The notes beneath the pieces are model-generated. The model searched no databases, was not told the DNA's origin, and saw only the letters and a list, made by a program, of their open reading frames with translations. DNA of 64,000 nt, from NCBI RefSeq assembly GCF_022788635.1, contig NZ_CP076024.1, positions 868,001 to 932,000 on the forward strand. Reading direction: 5' to 3'. Made by a program: the position numbers and the translations under genes. This DNA comes from Methylobacter sp. S3L5C. Lineage in GTDB: Bacteria; Pseudomonadota; Gammaproteobacteria; Methylococcales; Methylomonadaceae. Shown in pieces: positions 9,837 through 18,942 of the stretch (positions are counted from its first letter, which is position 1; each line of letters begins with the position of its first letter).

Positions 9837-10892
9837 TTATGCTTTAAGATGCGTATAGCTAACTTCAGGCTTGCCTTCAGACTCAACAAGTTCGCCAATA
9901 ACAAAAACCGTTTCGCCCAACGATTGTAAAACTTCAATAGTCATTTTTTCATCTTCTGCAGCAACACACACTATCATGCCAATACCGCAATTAAAGGTCG
10001 TCAGCATATTTGCCTGAGATACGTTGCCCTGCTCCTGTAGCCACAAAAAAATATCAGGAAACGTCCAGGAAGACAAATCAATACTTGCGTTAAGTCCTTC
10101 AGGAAGCACACGTGGTAAATTTTCGGTTAAACCACCGCCAGTGATGTGGGCAAAAGCATGTACAGGTACTTTGTCCAATAGAGATAATAACGCTTTGACA
10201 TAAATACGGGTCGGCTCCAGTAACGCTTCGCCTAGTGTTTTATCATTAAATGCATCAGTAAGTGCCGAATTACTGTGAGCAATTATTTTTCTGATTAATG
10301 AGTAGCCATTGGAATGTGGGCCGGATGAGGCAATACCGATCAGCTTGTCACCGACACTTACTTTACTGCCGTCCAAAACTTTGCTTTTTTCCACAATACC
10401 AACGCAGAAACCGGCCAGATCATACTCTCCATCAGCATACATACCAGGCATTTCAGCCGTTTCGCCACCCACCAGCGCCGCGCCGGCCAATTCACAACCC
10501 TTACCGATACCCTCTATTACTGATGCTGCCGTATCAACGTCCAATTTTCCGGTAGCAAAATAATCCAGAAAAAATAACGGCTCAGCGCCTTGCACAATAA
10601 TGTCATTGACGCACATGGCAACCAAATCAATACCTACCGTGTTATGGATGCCTAAATCTATAGCCAGCTTTAGCTTGGTACCTACGCCATCAGTTCCGGA
10701 AACCAGAATCGGATTTTTATAACGATCCAATGGCAATTCAAACATTGAGCCAAATCCGCCCAATCCTGACATAACGCCCGCTGTGCGTGTTCTGGCCGCG
10801 ATGGGCTTGATGCGCTCAACTAATTCATTGCCTGCCGCAATATCAACGCCAGCACTTTTATAATTCAAGCTTTCTTGGTTTTGTGCGCTCAA
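9837..10892 (-). CDS. purM: Phosphoribosylformylglycinamidine cyclo-ligase
   Basis: A 351-residue AIR synthetase of de novo purine synthesis. Signatures are [44 protein letters not shown] and [16 protein letters not shown]. The start is a TTG at 10892: the frame upstream closes at a TAA and contains no ATG, an AAGAGA element lies about 10 bases before it, and the N-terminus [11 protein letters not shown] aligns with the usual SLSYKDAGVDI start region. Repeat copy B abuts its stop. purN, a frequent neighbour, is not present. Confidence 0.95.
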   Translation of the reverse strand: MSAQNQESLNYKSAGVDIAAGNELVERIKPIAARTRTAGVMSGLGGFGSMFELPLDRYKNPILVSGTDGVGTKLKLAIDLGIHNTVGIDLVAMCVNDIIVQGAEPLFFLDYFATGKLDVDTAASVIEGIGKGCELAGAALVGGETAEMPGMYADGEYDLAGFCVGIVEKSKVLDGSKVSVGDKLIGIASSGPHSNGYSLIRKIIAHSNSALTDAFNDKTLGEALLEPTRIYVKALLSLLDKVPVHAFAHITGGGLTENLPRVLPEGLNASIDLSSWTFPDIFLWLQEQGNVSQANMLTTFNCGIGMIVCVAAEDEKMTIEVLQSLGETVFVIGELVESEGKPEVSYTHLKA

Positions 10893-11103
10893 TGTAATTG
10901 TCTCTTAAAAATTTAAACTGTCGATATTGTACAAGAAATTGTCGTTTTTTGTGAATGATATGGAAGAAAGCTTGCCAGTGATTATCGATTAGTTGTAAGT
11001 TATTACCGAAATAATTAAATCGACTAAAAAAATAATTAAAGTAGCTTGCTATGTCAGCGAGTTAATCTTTAAAAAAACACCAGGTCTTGATTGAGGAATC
11101 AAT

Positions 11104-11505
11104 ATGAAATTAACAAACTTGTTTAAATCTACACTATTTATTGCTGTTGTTTTATTTAATGGCGCAGCAAATGCATATAGTCCTGAAGAATTAGAGAAAG
11201 AGTGCAAAAAACCACGCTTCACTGATTTTAATCTTACCAAATATAACGCAACTGATAATATTGAGGTTGCACCGGAATCCGAGTTTACTATAAAAGTATC
11301 ACCTTGGGCAGACCCCACCACCATTAAGCTGATGGCAAAAAAACAACCTCTGGCTTTTACTGTAGAAACCAATAGCAGTTTTCACAAAATAAAGGCAAAA
11401 TTACCTGCTTCCCTGAATGGCAATTTTGTCAGAATTGATGTCAGTGCCATGGCTGAAATGGGATGTGATGATAAAGATGGCTGGCTTATTAAAATAGCCA
11501 AGTAA
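11104..11505 (+). CDS. Small secreted protein of unknown function
   Basis: 133 residues, ATG at 11104 with GAGG about 8 bases upstream. The first ~24 residues form a clear Sec signal peptide (basic KLTNLFK, hydrophobic core, ANA cleavage site). The mature part (~109 residues) has only two cysteines, one near each end (KECKK and MGCDD), which could form a disulfide. Its alternating hydrophobic pattern suggests a beta-rich fold. I do not recognise the family. It stands alone on the plus strand between divergent purM and the convergent bat operon, so context gives no function. Confidence 0.75.
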   Translation: MKLTNLFKSTLFIAVVLFNGAANAYSPEELEKECKKPRFTDFNLTKYNATDNIEVAPESEFTIKVSPWADPTTIKLMAKKQPLAFTVETNSSFHKIKAKLPASLNGNFVRIDVSAMAEMGCDDKDGWLIKIAK

Positions 11506-11514
11506 CAAAATTGT

Positions 11515-11549
11515 ACCGCCTTGTGTTTGGCAACCAAGTACAAAGCGGT
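11515..11549. terminator. Stem-loop between convergent genes
   Basis: A 16-base arm beginning ACCGCCTTGT pairs with CCAAGTACAAAGCGGT at 13 of 16 positions (further G-U pairs possible) around a 3-base loop. It follows the stop of the small secreted protein by about 10 bases. No strong T-run follows on the plus strand; on the minus strand ATTTTG follows. It may be a bidirectional terminator shared with the bat operon. Confidence 0.45.
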
Positions 11550-11766
11550 TAGCTGGCTTTAATTTTAAAATATTTCCGCTTAAACCTTGAACAGAATGAC
11601 ATGCTGATGTAGTTATTCTGACCAGCAAATCGTGTGGGCCTCTGATTTAGTCAAGTCCACATTAGCTTTTAATGACTAATGCCGCGCTTCGATTTTTTCA
11701 TAGTCACAAATCTTACTCACTATTTCATATCCACAAGACTTGATACGCCTGTTCTTTTTGATCAGA

Positions 11767-13566
11767 TTAACGCTCCCGCTGCCCGTATTGATATTTGAAT
11801 TTACGCTTTAACAATCCGGCCGGATCATCGGGGATTCTTTTCAGCCATTGTTCATTGGCTTGCTGTTCTTCATCCGAAGGCTTTGCGCTGGCGGGTACTT
11901 GTTTGGGTGGTTCTTTTTCCTTACCCTCATCTTTTTTCTGCTCGGCTTGCTGAGCCTGATCGGTGCCCGGTTTTTTTTCTTCCGGTTTATTTTGTTGCTC
12001 TTGCTTTTCGTCAGATTTTTGTTCATCAGCTTGTTGCTGCTGGGATTTTTTATCTTCAGTCTGTTCGGGCTTTTGCTCGGCTTTTTTCTGCTCTTCAGAT
12101 TTTTCTGATTGATCATCCGCCTTTTTTTGCCCGGAATTCTCTTTGGACTGTTTTTCCTTATCGTCGGGCTTATCTTTCTTATCCTGAGGCGGCTGTTCTT
12201 GCTTTTGTTTTTCCAGGGCTTTTTCTACCAACTCTTTATTGTATTTGGCATCGGCGTCATCTGGGTTACGTTTTAAAGCTTTCTCATAGGCCTTTACGGC
12301 TTCTTCCAACTGACCTGATTGTGCAAGCGCATTACCTTGATTGTAGGCACTCAAAGCACTCTGGTTGACTTTCAGACTGTCCAACGCCTTATCGTAGTCA
12401 CCGGCTTTATAATGTGCTGCTGCTTTCCAGTCAGGATCTTCAAATAGGTTTGCCGCTTCCTCAAATTGGTTGTTTTTATAAACCTGTTGCGCCTGTTGGT
12501 CTTTGTTCTGCCATAGATCCTGCCATTCAAAGGCATAACTGTTTTTAGGCAACGGTAATAGCAGTAATAAGCCAATACATAACAGGCCTTTTCTAAAACT
12601 TAATGCCGCCAGCGGTAAAACCAGTAACAACAACCAAGGTCCTTTATCTTCCCATTGATCCAGCAATAAATTTTTATTCTCTTTGCCTTCCTGCTGTACC
12701 GGCTCGTCTATATTGGCCAGAAAGGCTTTAATATCGGCATCATTTGCTGTTATGGTTTGATAAATGCCCTTGCCTGCCTGAGCCAACTTTGCCAAATCAC
12801 CGGCATCTAATTTGGGAATCACAATAGTACCTTGTTCATCTTTCAAAAAACCGCCCTCAGGCAACGCTATCGGTGCACCCTCAGTGGTTCCTACGCCCAA
12901 TATTGACAATCTGTAGTTATCAAGTACGGTTGCTGCATCCGCCGCTTCATCACTATTAATACCGTCGGTAATCAACAATATCTGACCTTTTTGCAGACCT
13001 GCCTGTTTGAATAACTCAACGGCTTTTTCCAGTACCATCCGGGTATTACTACCTTCACTGGGCATAATGTCAGTAGTGAGTGCCGATAACTGACTGTCTA
13101 TGGTTTGCGTATCATTGGTCAGCGGGGTAACAGTAAAAGCATCACCGGCATAAACCAGTAAGGCCGTCTGTCCATCTTTGCGTTGCTTTAAAATATCGGC
13201 AATTTTGTAACGTGCCCTAATCAATCGACTGGGTTTAATATCTTCTGCATCCATGGACCGCGACAAATCCAGCGCAATCACCAGCGCCGATTCATTTCGA
13301 AATACCGGTGAAGGCAAGCGCTGCCAAGTTGGCCCGGCTAATGCGGCAATGACTAATAAGGCGGCAATAGCACCTGTTGTTAATGACCGATAGCTTTGGT
13401 TAACAGCCTTTTCCTGTAATAAATACGGCAATAATTCCGCATCGCACACCGCTGACCAGTTGCCTTGACTGAGTTTGTTTCTTAACATTAAAACAAGTAT
13501 TACCACAAAAGGGATAATAGCCAACAACCAGTAAGGTCTGATAAAGTGAAATTCAGCCAAGCTCAT
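11767..13566 (-). CDS. BatB-type VWA/TPR membrane protein with charged C-terminal tail
   Basis: A 599-residue protein. Two N-terminal membrane segments (about 10-27 and 62-80) lead into a von Willebrand A domain with an intact MIDAS (DLSRSMD, about residue 97). Two further membrane segments follow near residues 310-340, then a TPR-like region (NQGNALAQSGQLEEAVKAYEKAL), and a long Lys/Glu/Gln-rich low-complexity tail (about 455-575). It combines BatB and BatC in one chain, as in many Bat (Bacteroides aerotolerance-like) operons. These operons are thought to act in envelope stress or metalloprotein maturation with MoxR ATPases. The start overlaps the batA stop (ATGA). The antisense open frames over the tail are composition artefacts. 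Confidence 0.87.
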   Translation of the reverse strand: MSLAEFHFIRPYWLLAIIPFVVILVLMLRNKLSQGNWSAVCDAELLPYLLQEKAVNQSYRSLTTGAIAALLVIAALAGPTWQRLPSPVFRNESALVIALDLSRSMDAEDIKPSRLIRARYKIADILKQRKDGQTALLVYAGDAFTVTPLTNDTQTIDSQLSALTTDIMPSEGSNTRMVLEKAVELFKQAGLQKGQILLITDGINSDEAADAATVLDNYRLSILGVGTTEGAPIALPEGGFLKDEQGTIVIPKLDAGDLAKLAQAGKGIYQTITANDADIKAFLANIDEPVQQEGKENKNLLLDQWEDKGPWLLLLVLPLAALSFRKGLLCIGLLLLLPLPKNSYAFEWQDLWQNKDQQAQQVYKNNQFEEAANLFEDPDWKAAAHYKAGDYDKALDSLKVNQSALSAYNQGNALAQSGQLEEAVKAYEKALKRNPDDADAKYNKELVEKALEKQKQEQPPQDKKDKPDDKEKQSKENSGQKKADDQSEKSEEQKKAEQKPEQTEDKKSQQQQADEQKSDEKQEQQNKPEEKKPGTDQAQQAEQKKDEGKEKEPPKQVPASAKPSDEEQQANEQWLKRIPDDPAGLLKRKFKYQYGQRER

Positions 13567-14543
13567 GACAACCTCACGCGAGATAAACAGATAAAAGCGG
13601 ACAACCCCAGCGCCAGTGATAATGGCCAGTAATACAATTCACTGCGCGGTCTAAAATATTGTTTATCTTTTTCAACGGGTTCAAGCTTATCCAGTAACAT
13701 ATAGATATTATCCAGTTCATCCGTATTTCTGGCTCGAAAATAACGGCCGCCGGTACTCTCGGCAATCTTCACCAAAGTATTTTCATCCAGATCACGTGAT
13801 GGATTGACTTTACGGTTGCCAAAAAAACTGCGAACGATCATTTCATCCGCACCGATGCCAATGGTATATATTTTTAATTGGCTTGCAGCAGCCAGTTCAG
13901 CGGCTTTTAAGGGTGAAACTTCGCCGGCGGTATTGGCACCATCAGTCATCAAAATCAAAACCCGGCTATTGGCAGGCTGATTTTTAAGACGTTTAACCGC
14001 CAAACCAATCGCATCGCCAATAGCTGTATTATCGCCGGCAAGACCAATAACGGATTCATTTAACAAGGTCAATACGGTTTTTCTGTCAAATGTTAACGGC
14101 GTTTGCAGATAAGCCTGGGTACCAAATAAAATTAACCCTAATCGGTCTCCTATCCGTCTGTTTATAAAATCGCCAGCTACCCCTTTGGTTGCCGTCAGTC
14201 GATCCACAGGCTGCTTGTTAATGATAAAATCCTGTTCTTGCATACTGGCAGATAAATCCACTGCCAACATTAAATCCCGACCACTGACTGCTTGCTCAAT
14301 GGGCTCTCCCAACCATTGTGGACGAGTACATGCTATTACCAATAAACACCAGGCGATTGCCGCCAATAATAATGGCCATTGTCGGGTTTGGGAAACAGCC
14401 CGTGTTTGACCTTCAGAAAAATCATCCATAAACGGGACTTTTAATGCCGCCTGTTCCATAGGAGTATTAGCCGGAAACAGCCAGCGAATTAATAAAGGCA
14501 AAGGTAAGGCCGTTAAGAGCCAGGGCCATTCAAAATGAATCAT
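13563..14543 (-). CDS. BatA-type VWA membrane protein
   Basis: 326 residues. The N-terminal hydrophobic segments (about 8-22 and 60-75) precede a VWA domain with MIDAS residues DLSASMQ (about 95-101), a downstream TGAN-type loop (MTDGANTAGE) and a final membrane helix near residues 305-322. It probably displays a metal-dependent protein-interaction domain on the outer face of the inner membrane. Overlaps of 4 bases with the genes on both sides place it in one translational unit with DUF4381 and BatB. Confidence 0.88.
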   Translation of the reverse strand: MIHFEWPWLLTALPLPLLIRWLFPANTPMEQAALKVPFMDDFSEGQTRAVSQTRQWPLLLAAIAWCLLVIACTRPQWLGEPIEQAVSGRDLMLAVDLSASMQEQDFIINKQPVDRLTATKGVAGDFINRRIGDRLGLILFGTQAYLQTPLTFDRKTVLTLLNESVIGLAGDNTAIGDAIGLAVKRLKNQPANSRVLILMTDGANTAGEVSPLKAAELAAASQLKIYTIGIGADEMIVRSFFGNRKVNPSRDLDENTLVKIAESTGGRYFRARNTDELDNIYMLLDKLEPVEKDKQYFRPRSELYYWPLSLALGLSAFICLSRVRLS

Positions 14544-15031
14544 GATTTTTGTTTGCTTTTGGCTGGTAAGGTTTGAGCATTAAGCCAGTCTTCGCACAGA
14601 CTGATTAACTGAGAAATTTCCGCTTCGGTAGGCGGAGTATTTCGATAAGGTGCGGTGGTTAACAACTGACCACAACCGTCACTAAAAGGCGCCCCTGTTA
14701 ACGATTTATCAAGAAATACCAACCATTGACGCCCGGTTAAACTCGCCACCTCGGTTCTCGATGTAACACTGATAGCAACACGGCGAAGCAGCATGGACAG
14801 TTCACGCAGTTTCTTGTCATTATCCACAACAGAATATTGCTTGATAAAAGCCAGCTGTTTTTTAGCCGTCTTAATGGCTGTTTTACGTGTCAGGCGTTTG
14901 TAAAGCCAATATAAAAACACGATAAATAGAGGAATCAACACTGCCAGCAGCCACCAGCCAATTGCCGGAGGCCACCAGCCGATTGCTTCAGGAAGATGTA
15001 TATCTTTAAGGGGTAGCTGAGTGGTTGGCAT
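14540..15031 (-). CDS. DUF4381 membrane protein of the moxR/bat operon
   Basis: 163 residues with a single strong membrane helix (about 20-46) after a short N-terminal segment containing the repeated GWWPPAIGWW. The cytoplasmic part is helical and includes the conserved TGRQWLVFLD and PYRNTPP stretches. DUF4381 proteins normally lie between DUF58 and batA, as here, and their molecular role is unknown. It overlaps batA by 4 bases. Upstream, the PIN toxin-antitoxin pair separates it from DUF58 by nearly 860 bases, whereas most other junctions in this operon are overlaps. Confidence 0.8.
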   Translation of the reverse strand: MPTTQLPLKDIHLPEAIGWWPPAIGWWLLAVLIPLFIVFLYWLYKRLTRKTAIKTAKKQLAFIKQYSVVDNDKKLRELSMLLRRVAISVTSRTEVASLTGRQWLVFLDKSLTGAPFSDGCGQLLTTAPYRNTPPTEAEISQLISLCEDWLNAQTLPAKSKQKS

Positions 15032-15108
15032 TTGTTTATTTCAGTTTATTAAGTATTTATGCATTTTATGCACAATTTAAAACCATGTAATATGGTGTAA
15101 ATTACATC

Positions 15109-15531
15109 TTACTCAATTATGTCCGGGAATATTAACGAAATAAGCTGATTACCGTTTTTACGATAAACTTTAAAATCACTGTCCAACGTTAAAATTTGGC
15201 TTTGCGGATAAATTTCGGCCAGCCTGACCAGGCATCCATCCGCTAATGACATAGGAACATCGCTATATTTTTTCAATAATATGTTAAGTGGCTGTATTTC
15301 ATTTTGTAAACTAAATGGCAATGATAAAACGCCTTTTTCCAACCATTGCAACAGTAAGTTAGATTGTTGATAGCGCCTGAGTAAGAAACAGGCTTCAGAA
15401 ATTATTGCTTCACACGTTAGTAATGGCGGCTGTATATTGGAAAATTGTTGAATAGCCCAACCATGGTAACTGTCATTCTTATTAATAATGGCAACCAGCA
15501 CGCCAGTATCAACAATTACCTGTTGTTTCAT
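15109..15531 (-). CDS. PIN-domain RNase toxin (VapC-like)
   Basis: A 140-residue PIN-fold protein with the expected acidic residues: D8 in VDTGVLVA, E46 in IISEACFLLRR, D98 in SLADGCLVRLAE, and D117/D119 in TLDSDF. Members cleave RNA, often tRNA, and are neutralised by a co-encoded antitoxin. The ATG overlaps the antitoxin stop by 4 bases. The pair sits inside the moxR-bat operon in the same orientation. All catalytic residues are present, so it may be active. The substrate cannot be told from sequence. Confidence 0.87.
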   Translation of the reverse strand: MKQQVIVDTGVLVAIINKNDSYHGWAIQQFSNIQPPLLTCEAIISEACFLLRRYQQSNLLLQWLEKGVLSLPFSLQNEIQPLNILLKKYSDVPMSLADGCLVRLAEIYPQSQILTLDSDFKVYRKNGNQLISLIFPDIIE

Positions 15532-15779
15532 TCACCGTAGCCTTTCATATATTCCGGGTTTGACGATAAATCCCTGGGAGCATCAACAATAACACCCACT
15601 TCCCCCTGAACCATATCCAAACAAGATACATTGTTTTTATTTTCGGCCGTAACGGCCTGATTTTCATCTTCGCTTAAGACAATAATTTTTACTTTTTGCC
15701 CTTCATGCCAATGCCGATAAGCCTGCGGTAAATGAATAATACCTTCGTTAATTTGAGCTTCAAATGCTATGGTTTGCAT
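15528..15779 (-). CDS. Antitoxin partner of the PIN toxin
   Basis: An 83-residue acidic protein. The N-terminal half (IAFEAQINEGIIHLPQAYRHW) looks like an AbrB/MazE-type beta strand-rich DNA-binding swapped hairpin. The C-terminal half (VIVDAPRDLSSNPEYMKGYGE) is of the flexible toxin-wrapping type. ATG at 15779 is preceded by AAGGAAA. It probably represses its own promoter in the 110-base gap before DUF58. The assignment rests on size, position and the 4-base overlap with the PIN gene. Confidence 0.75.
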   Translation of the reverse strand: MQTIAFEAQINEGIIHLPQAYRHWHEGQKVKIIVLSEDENQAVTAENKNNVSCLDMVQGEVGVIVDAPRDLSSNPEYMKGYGE

Positions 15780-15889
15780 AAGGTTTCCTTTCTGGTTGCC
15801 AAGCTTTATTCGATTATTGCATTAGTATAATAGGATTCACTATAAGGTGATTATCAATCCTGAATCAGGAACAAATCTCCTACTTAAAA

Positions 15890-16819
15890 TTATCTTAAAG
15901 ATTGTATGGGGTCTTCGGTAGTACTGCATTGAATGACGGCAATACTTCTTCTTTTAGCCAGTAACTCCAAGCGTTGCAAGCGTTGGGAAAAACGCTGTTG
16001 ATAACTGGTCAGGCGCTCCTGATCGCTGCTGTCAATAACCACATCCCGCGTCTCATCAGTAAAACGATAGCGACCTTTAATGGGCAAACTGCTTTCCAGC
16101 GGATCATAAACAAAAATCAACACCACTTCACAATGTCGGGACAGCTTTGCTATATGCGTTTCGGCTTGTTCATTAATACCACGAAAATCACTGATAATGT
16201 AAACCAGACTGCCCGGGCGTGCATGTTGTGTCAATCTGGCCAAGACCTGTTCCAGGGTAATAACCGGAATAACTTCCGTTGACAACTGGCTGACCGGCCC
16301 ATTGGAATCGCCTCTGGAAACAATCGCATTTAAAAAGCGCAAGACCGCATGCCGGCCATTTTGCGGCTTTAACTCACGGCATTCCTGTTCATAAAATAGC
16401 TGACCGCCTATCCGGTCACCATGATGCTCGGCTGTCCACGCCAACAAGCCGGCCAATTTTGCCGCCAATACCGATTTAAAAACGCCACGGGTAGCAAAGT
16501 GCATGGTGCGACGGTTATCCACAGAAATAAATACCGGCCTTTCACGTTCTTCCCTAAACACCTTGGTATGCGTTTTTCCGGTACGCGCTGTCACTCTCCA
16601 GTCAATACTACGAATATCATCACCTGGTTGATATAAGCGAGCCTCATCAAACTCCATACCGCGACCTTTAAAGCGGGACATATAACCACCGCTTTGCCCG
16701 GAACGTTTCTGGCTATGCTGCAACGTTAAACCGCCGGCAGGTCTTGCCAAATCAATCAGCGTCTTCAAAGAGACAGAAACCCGCTCGTCTGCAGGAATTT
16801 CCTGTTTATTAAAAAGCAT
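15890..16819 (-). CDS. DUF58 protein of the moxR/bat operon
   Basis: 309 residues, starting at ATG 16819, one codon inside the longer open frame that would begin with TTG. The DUF58 signature is GRGMEFDEARLYQPGDDIRSIDWRV read in two parts (about residues 54-78), followed by KVFREERERP and a VWA-like fold without a full MIDAS (FISVDNRRTM). These proteins bridge MoxR ATPases and the VWA proteins. The start overlaps the moxR stop as TGATG. Downstream is the inserted toxin-antitoxin pair. Confidence 0.88.
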   Translation of the reverse strand: MLFNKQEIPADERVSVSLKTLIDLARPAGGLTLQHSQKRSGQSGGYMSRFKGRGMEFDEARLYQPGDDIRSIDWRVTARTGKTHTKVFREERERPVFISVDNRRTMHFATRGVFKSVLAAKLAGLLAWTAEHHGDRIGGQLFYEQECRELKPQNGRHAVLRFLNAIVSRGDSNGPVSQLSTEVIPVITLEQVLARLTQHARPGSLVYIISDFRGINEQAETHIAKLSRHCEVVLIFVYDPLESSLPIKGRYRFTDETRDVVIDSSDQERLTSYQQRFSQRLQRLELLAKRRSIAVIQCSTTEDPIQSLR

Positions 16820-17823
16820 CAAGGTACAGCAATCCTGGAAATCAGCTCTTTAATAAAATAATCCGTAGTAATACCTTCGGCTTCAGCTTCATAAGACAAA
16901 ATCAGGCGATGCCGCAACACGTCAAAGGCAATATCCTGAATATCTTCAGGGCCGACAAAATCCCGTTGTGACAACCAAGCCTTGGCTCTGGAACAGCGAT
17001 CCAAAGCAATACTGGCTCTTGGACTGGCACCATATTGCAGCCACGATGCCAAGTCTTTTCCGTAAGCCCCAGGATTACGGGTTGCCAGTATGATTTGCAA
17101 TAAATAATCTTCAAGGCTTTCCGCCATGTAAATATCCAGCACTTCATTACGTGCCTCAAACAAGGTGCTTTGGCTTATTGGCTCAAATTTATCGGTACTT
17201 TTTGATGAATCCGAACGGGCTTCTGACCTGGCTAGATGCAGAATGCTTTTTTCATGTTCGGCCTTCGGGTAATCAACTTTTACATGCAGTAAAAAACGAT
17301 CCAGTTGCGCTTCAGGTAAGGGATATGTACCTTCCTGTTCGATAGGGTTTTGCGTTGCCATTACCATAAACAATTGTGGTAAGGGGTAAGTTGCCTGACC
17401 AACTGTTATTTGCCGCTCTGCCATAGCCTCCAATAACGCCGCCTGTACTTTTGCCGGTGAGCGGTTAATTTCATCAGCCAGTATCAGATTATGAAACAAA
17501 GGCCCTTTTTGAAATTCAAAAGTACCTTGCTGGGGCCGATAAATTTCAGTTCCGGTTAAATCGGCAGGTAATAAATCGGGGGTAAACTGGACCCGATGAA
17601 AATCGCCGCGAATACCTTTACTCAACACATTGATTGCTCTGGTTTTAGCCAGTCCCGGTGCACCTTCAACCAGAATATGACCATCGGCCAACAAGCCAAT
17701 GAGCATCCTTTCAACAAGCACATCCTGACCAATAATCTCTTGATTAATGTAATTTTTTAACTTGATTAACAGAGCTTGATTGGTGTCTTTAGTCATTTTT
17801 GTTTTGCTGTTATGTTCTGACAT
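16819..17823 (-). CDS. MoxR-family AAA+ ATPase
   Basis: 334 residues. Walker A is EGAPGLAKTRA (about 54-64) and Walker B with sensor is LILADEINRSPAKVQAALLEAM read in parts (about 114-135); ATQNPIEQEGTYPLPEAQLD follows. The C-terminal lid contains SPRASIALDRCSRAKAW. MoxR proteins act as chaperone-like remodelers together with DUF58/VWA partners. It is the first gene of the operon; the ~1.1 kb region upstream is non-coding and must hold the promoter. The ATG at 17823 is supported by the family N-terminus INQEIIGQD. Confidence 0.92.
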   Translation of the reverse strand: MSEHNSKTKMTKDTNQALLIKLKNYINQEIIGQDVLVERMLIGLLADGHILVEGAPGLAKTRAINVLSKGIRGDFHRVQFTPDLLPADLTGTEIYRPQQGTFEFQKGPLFHNLILADEINRSPAKVQAALLEAMAERQITVGQATYPLPQLFMVMATQNPIEQEGTYPLPEAQLDRFLLHVKVDYPKAEHEKSILHLARSEARSDSSKSTDKFEPISQSTLFEARNEVLDIYMAESLEDYLLQIILATRNPGAYGKDLASWLQYGASPRASIALDRCSRAKAWLSQRDFVGPEDIQDIAFDVLRHRLILSYEAEAEGITTDYFIKELISRIAVP

Positions 17824-18942
17824 GATAATAGTTATTTGTTAATCCATAGTACAAAAGCGTTACGCCTGAAATATTTTATCCCGCTTACCTAAAAGCCAGT
17901 TTAAAAAGACTCTTGGTTGCTTACGCAATCTCATAAACCATTTATTTAAGCATTCACTTCCTGCTTTTGAAAAAGAGCAGGGACCCAATAATTACCATTT
18001 TTTTTACTAAAATGTTCCCTATTCTAACCGGATATGAGGCGTAACTTGTCATTAATTAAGCAGTAAATCCACAAAAACCGTAAAAGATTATCATCGTGAA
18101 GATACGAAGTTTCTTCTTGTCTTCAAGGTTAATCAATCACTATTAATTAAGCTGCGTCTCCATAACTGTAAACTTTAATCATTTCAAAATTCACAAGTAT
18201 AAAACCCAGTCAGCCCCACTCGGCATAGCCTATATTGTAGGCAAAAAAGCGTGGCAAGGTAAACACGTCCCGTTATCCGTATCCGTCCTTTTGCAACCTA
18301 TTGCCAGTTATGTTAACTATGGTAACCGACTAATCACACTTTTTTGGCTATTTTATAAAAAAATAACTCTCATCCGCTTCGGGCGTTATCTGATATTTAT
18401 CCAATTAACTGGGATGTTTTCGATAATTCCGGCGTGATAAATCATGTACGCATAAGGCAAGTTTTTGCGGCTTTAAGTTGTTTAGACATCTATGCCCCTG
18501 AAAGAATGTTATCTGTATGAGTTTACAGTGGCATGTATTGGAAATTTAATTTCTGAAAATTTATATATTAATTTTCTGGTGAGAAAAATCTGCCTGTTTT
18601 GCCTGATTCAATGCAGTCTGGTAGGCTGGATACGCTTTTTGTGCCTACGCGGAATTAAAGCGCTAGCACCAAAATAGTGGACAAAAAAGCGTTGCCCACC
18701 CTATATTTTGAATACTGCTTAAGGGTCGTTAGTCGACGCCCTATGCAGCCTATGATAATATTGACCGATTTTAGTTTGGCTTGGTAAAAATGCACTTAAT
18801 CAAAAGAGGTCGTCAGCTCGGGATTTAATAAACCGTGCTACCACGATAATCAAGTTGCCTGCGAGGCGACTTTCTCAACACGAAAATTAGCACTGTTACT
18901 TGCCATTCCTGGTTAACCTCCCTTACAGACATTAAATAAACG
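17824..18942. other. 1.1-kb non-coding, repeat-rich region
   Basis: No convincing gene is seen on either strand. It holds dispersed-repeat copy C (18483-18575). It also has two related stretches, GTAGGCAAAAAAGCGTGGCA near 18236 and GTGGACAAAAAAGCGTTGCC near 18677, and a short hairpin GTAGGC...GCCTAC near 18620-18650. Divergent promoters for moxR and the ArnT-like gene must lie here, but I cannot assign -35/-10 boxes with confidence. It reads as a repeat-accumulating divide between two transcription units. Confidence 0.6.
18483..18575 (+). repeat. Dispersed hairpin repeat, copy C (partly deleted)
   Basis: The 3' two-thirds match copies A and B closely (ATGTTATCTGTATGAG, TGTATTGGAAATTTAATTTC, TGAAAATTTATATATTAATT). 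The 5' third, with ATAAATAATTTCGAT and the left hairpin arm, is missing or scrambled, so the palindrome is lost. Confidence 0.65.

Noticed and set aside
11848-12368. Long plus-strand open frames rich in Phe and Leu opposite batB
   Set aside because: They are antisense shadows of the Lys/Glu/Gln-rich low-complexity tail of BatB; no RBS and hydrophobic composition follows directly from the codons.
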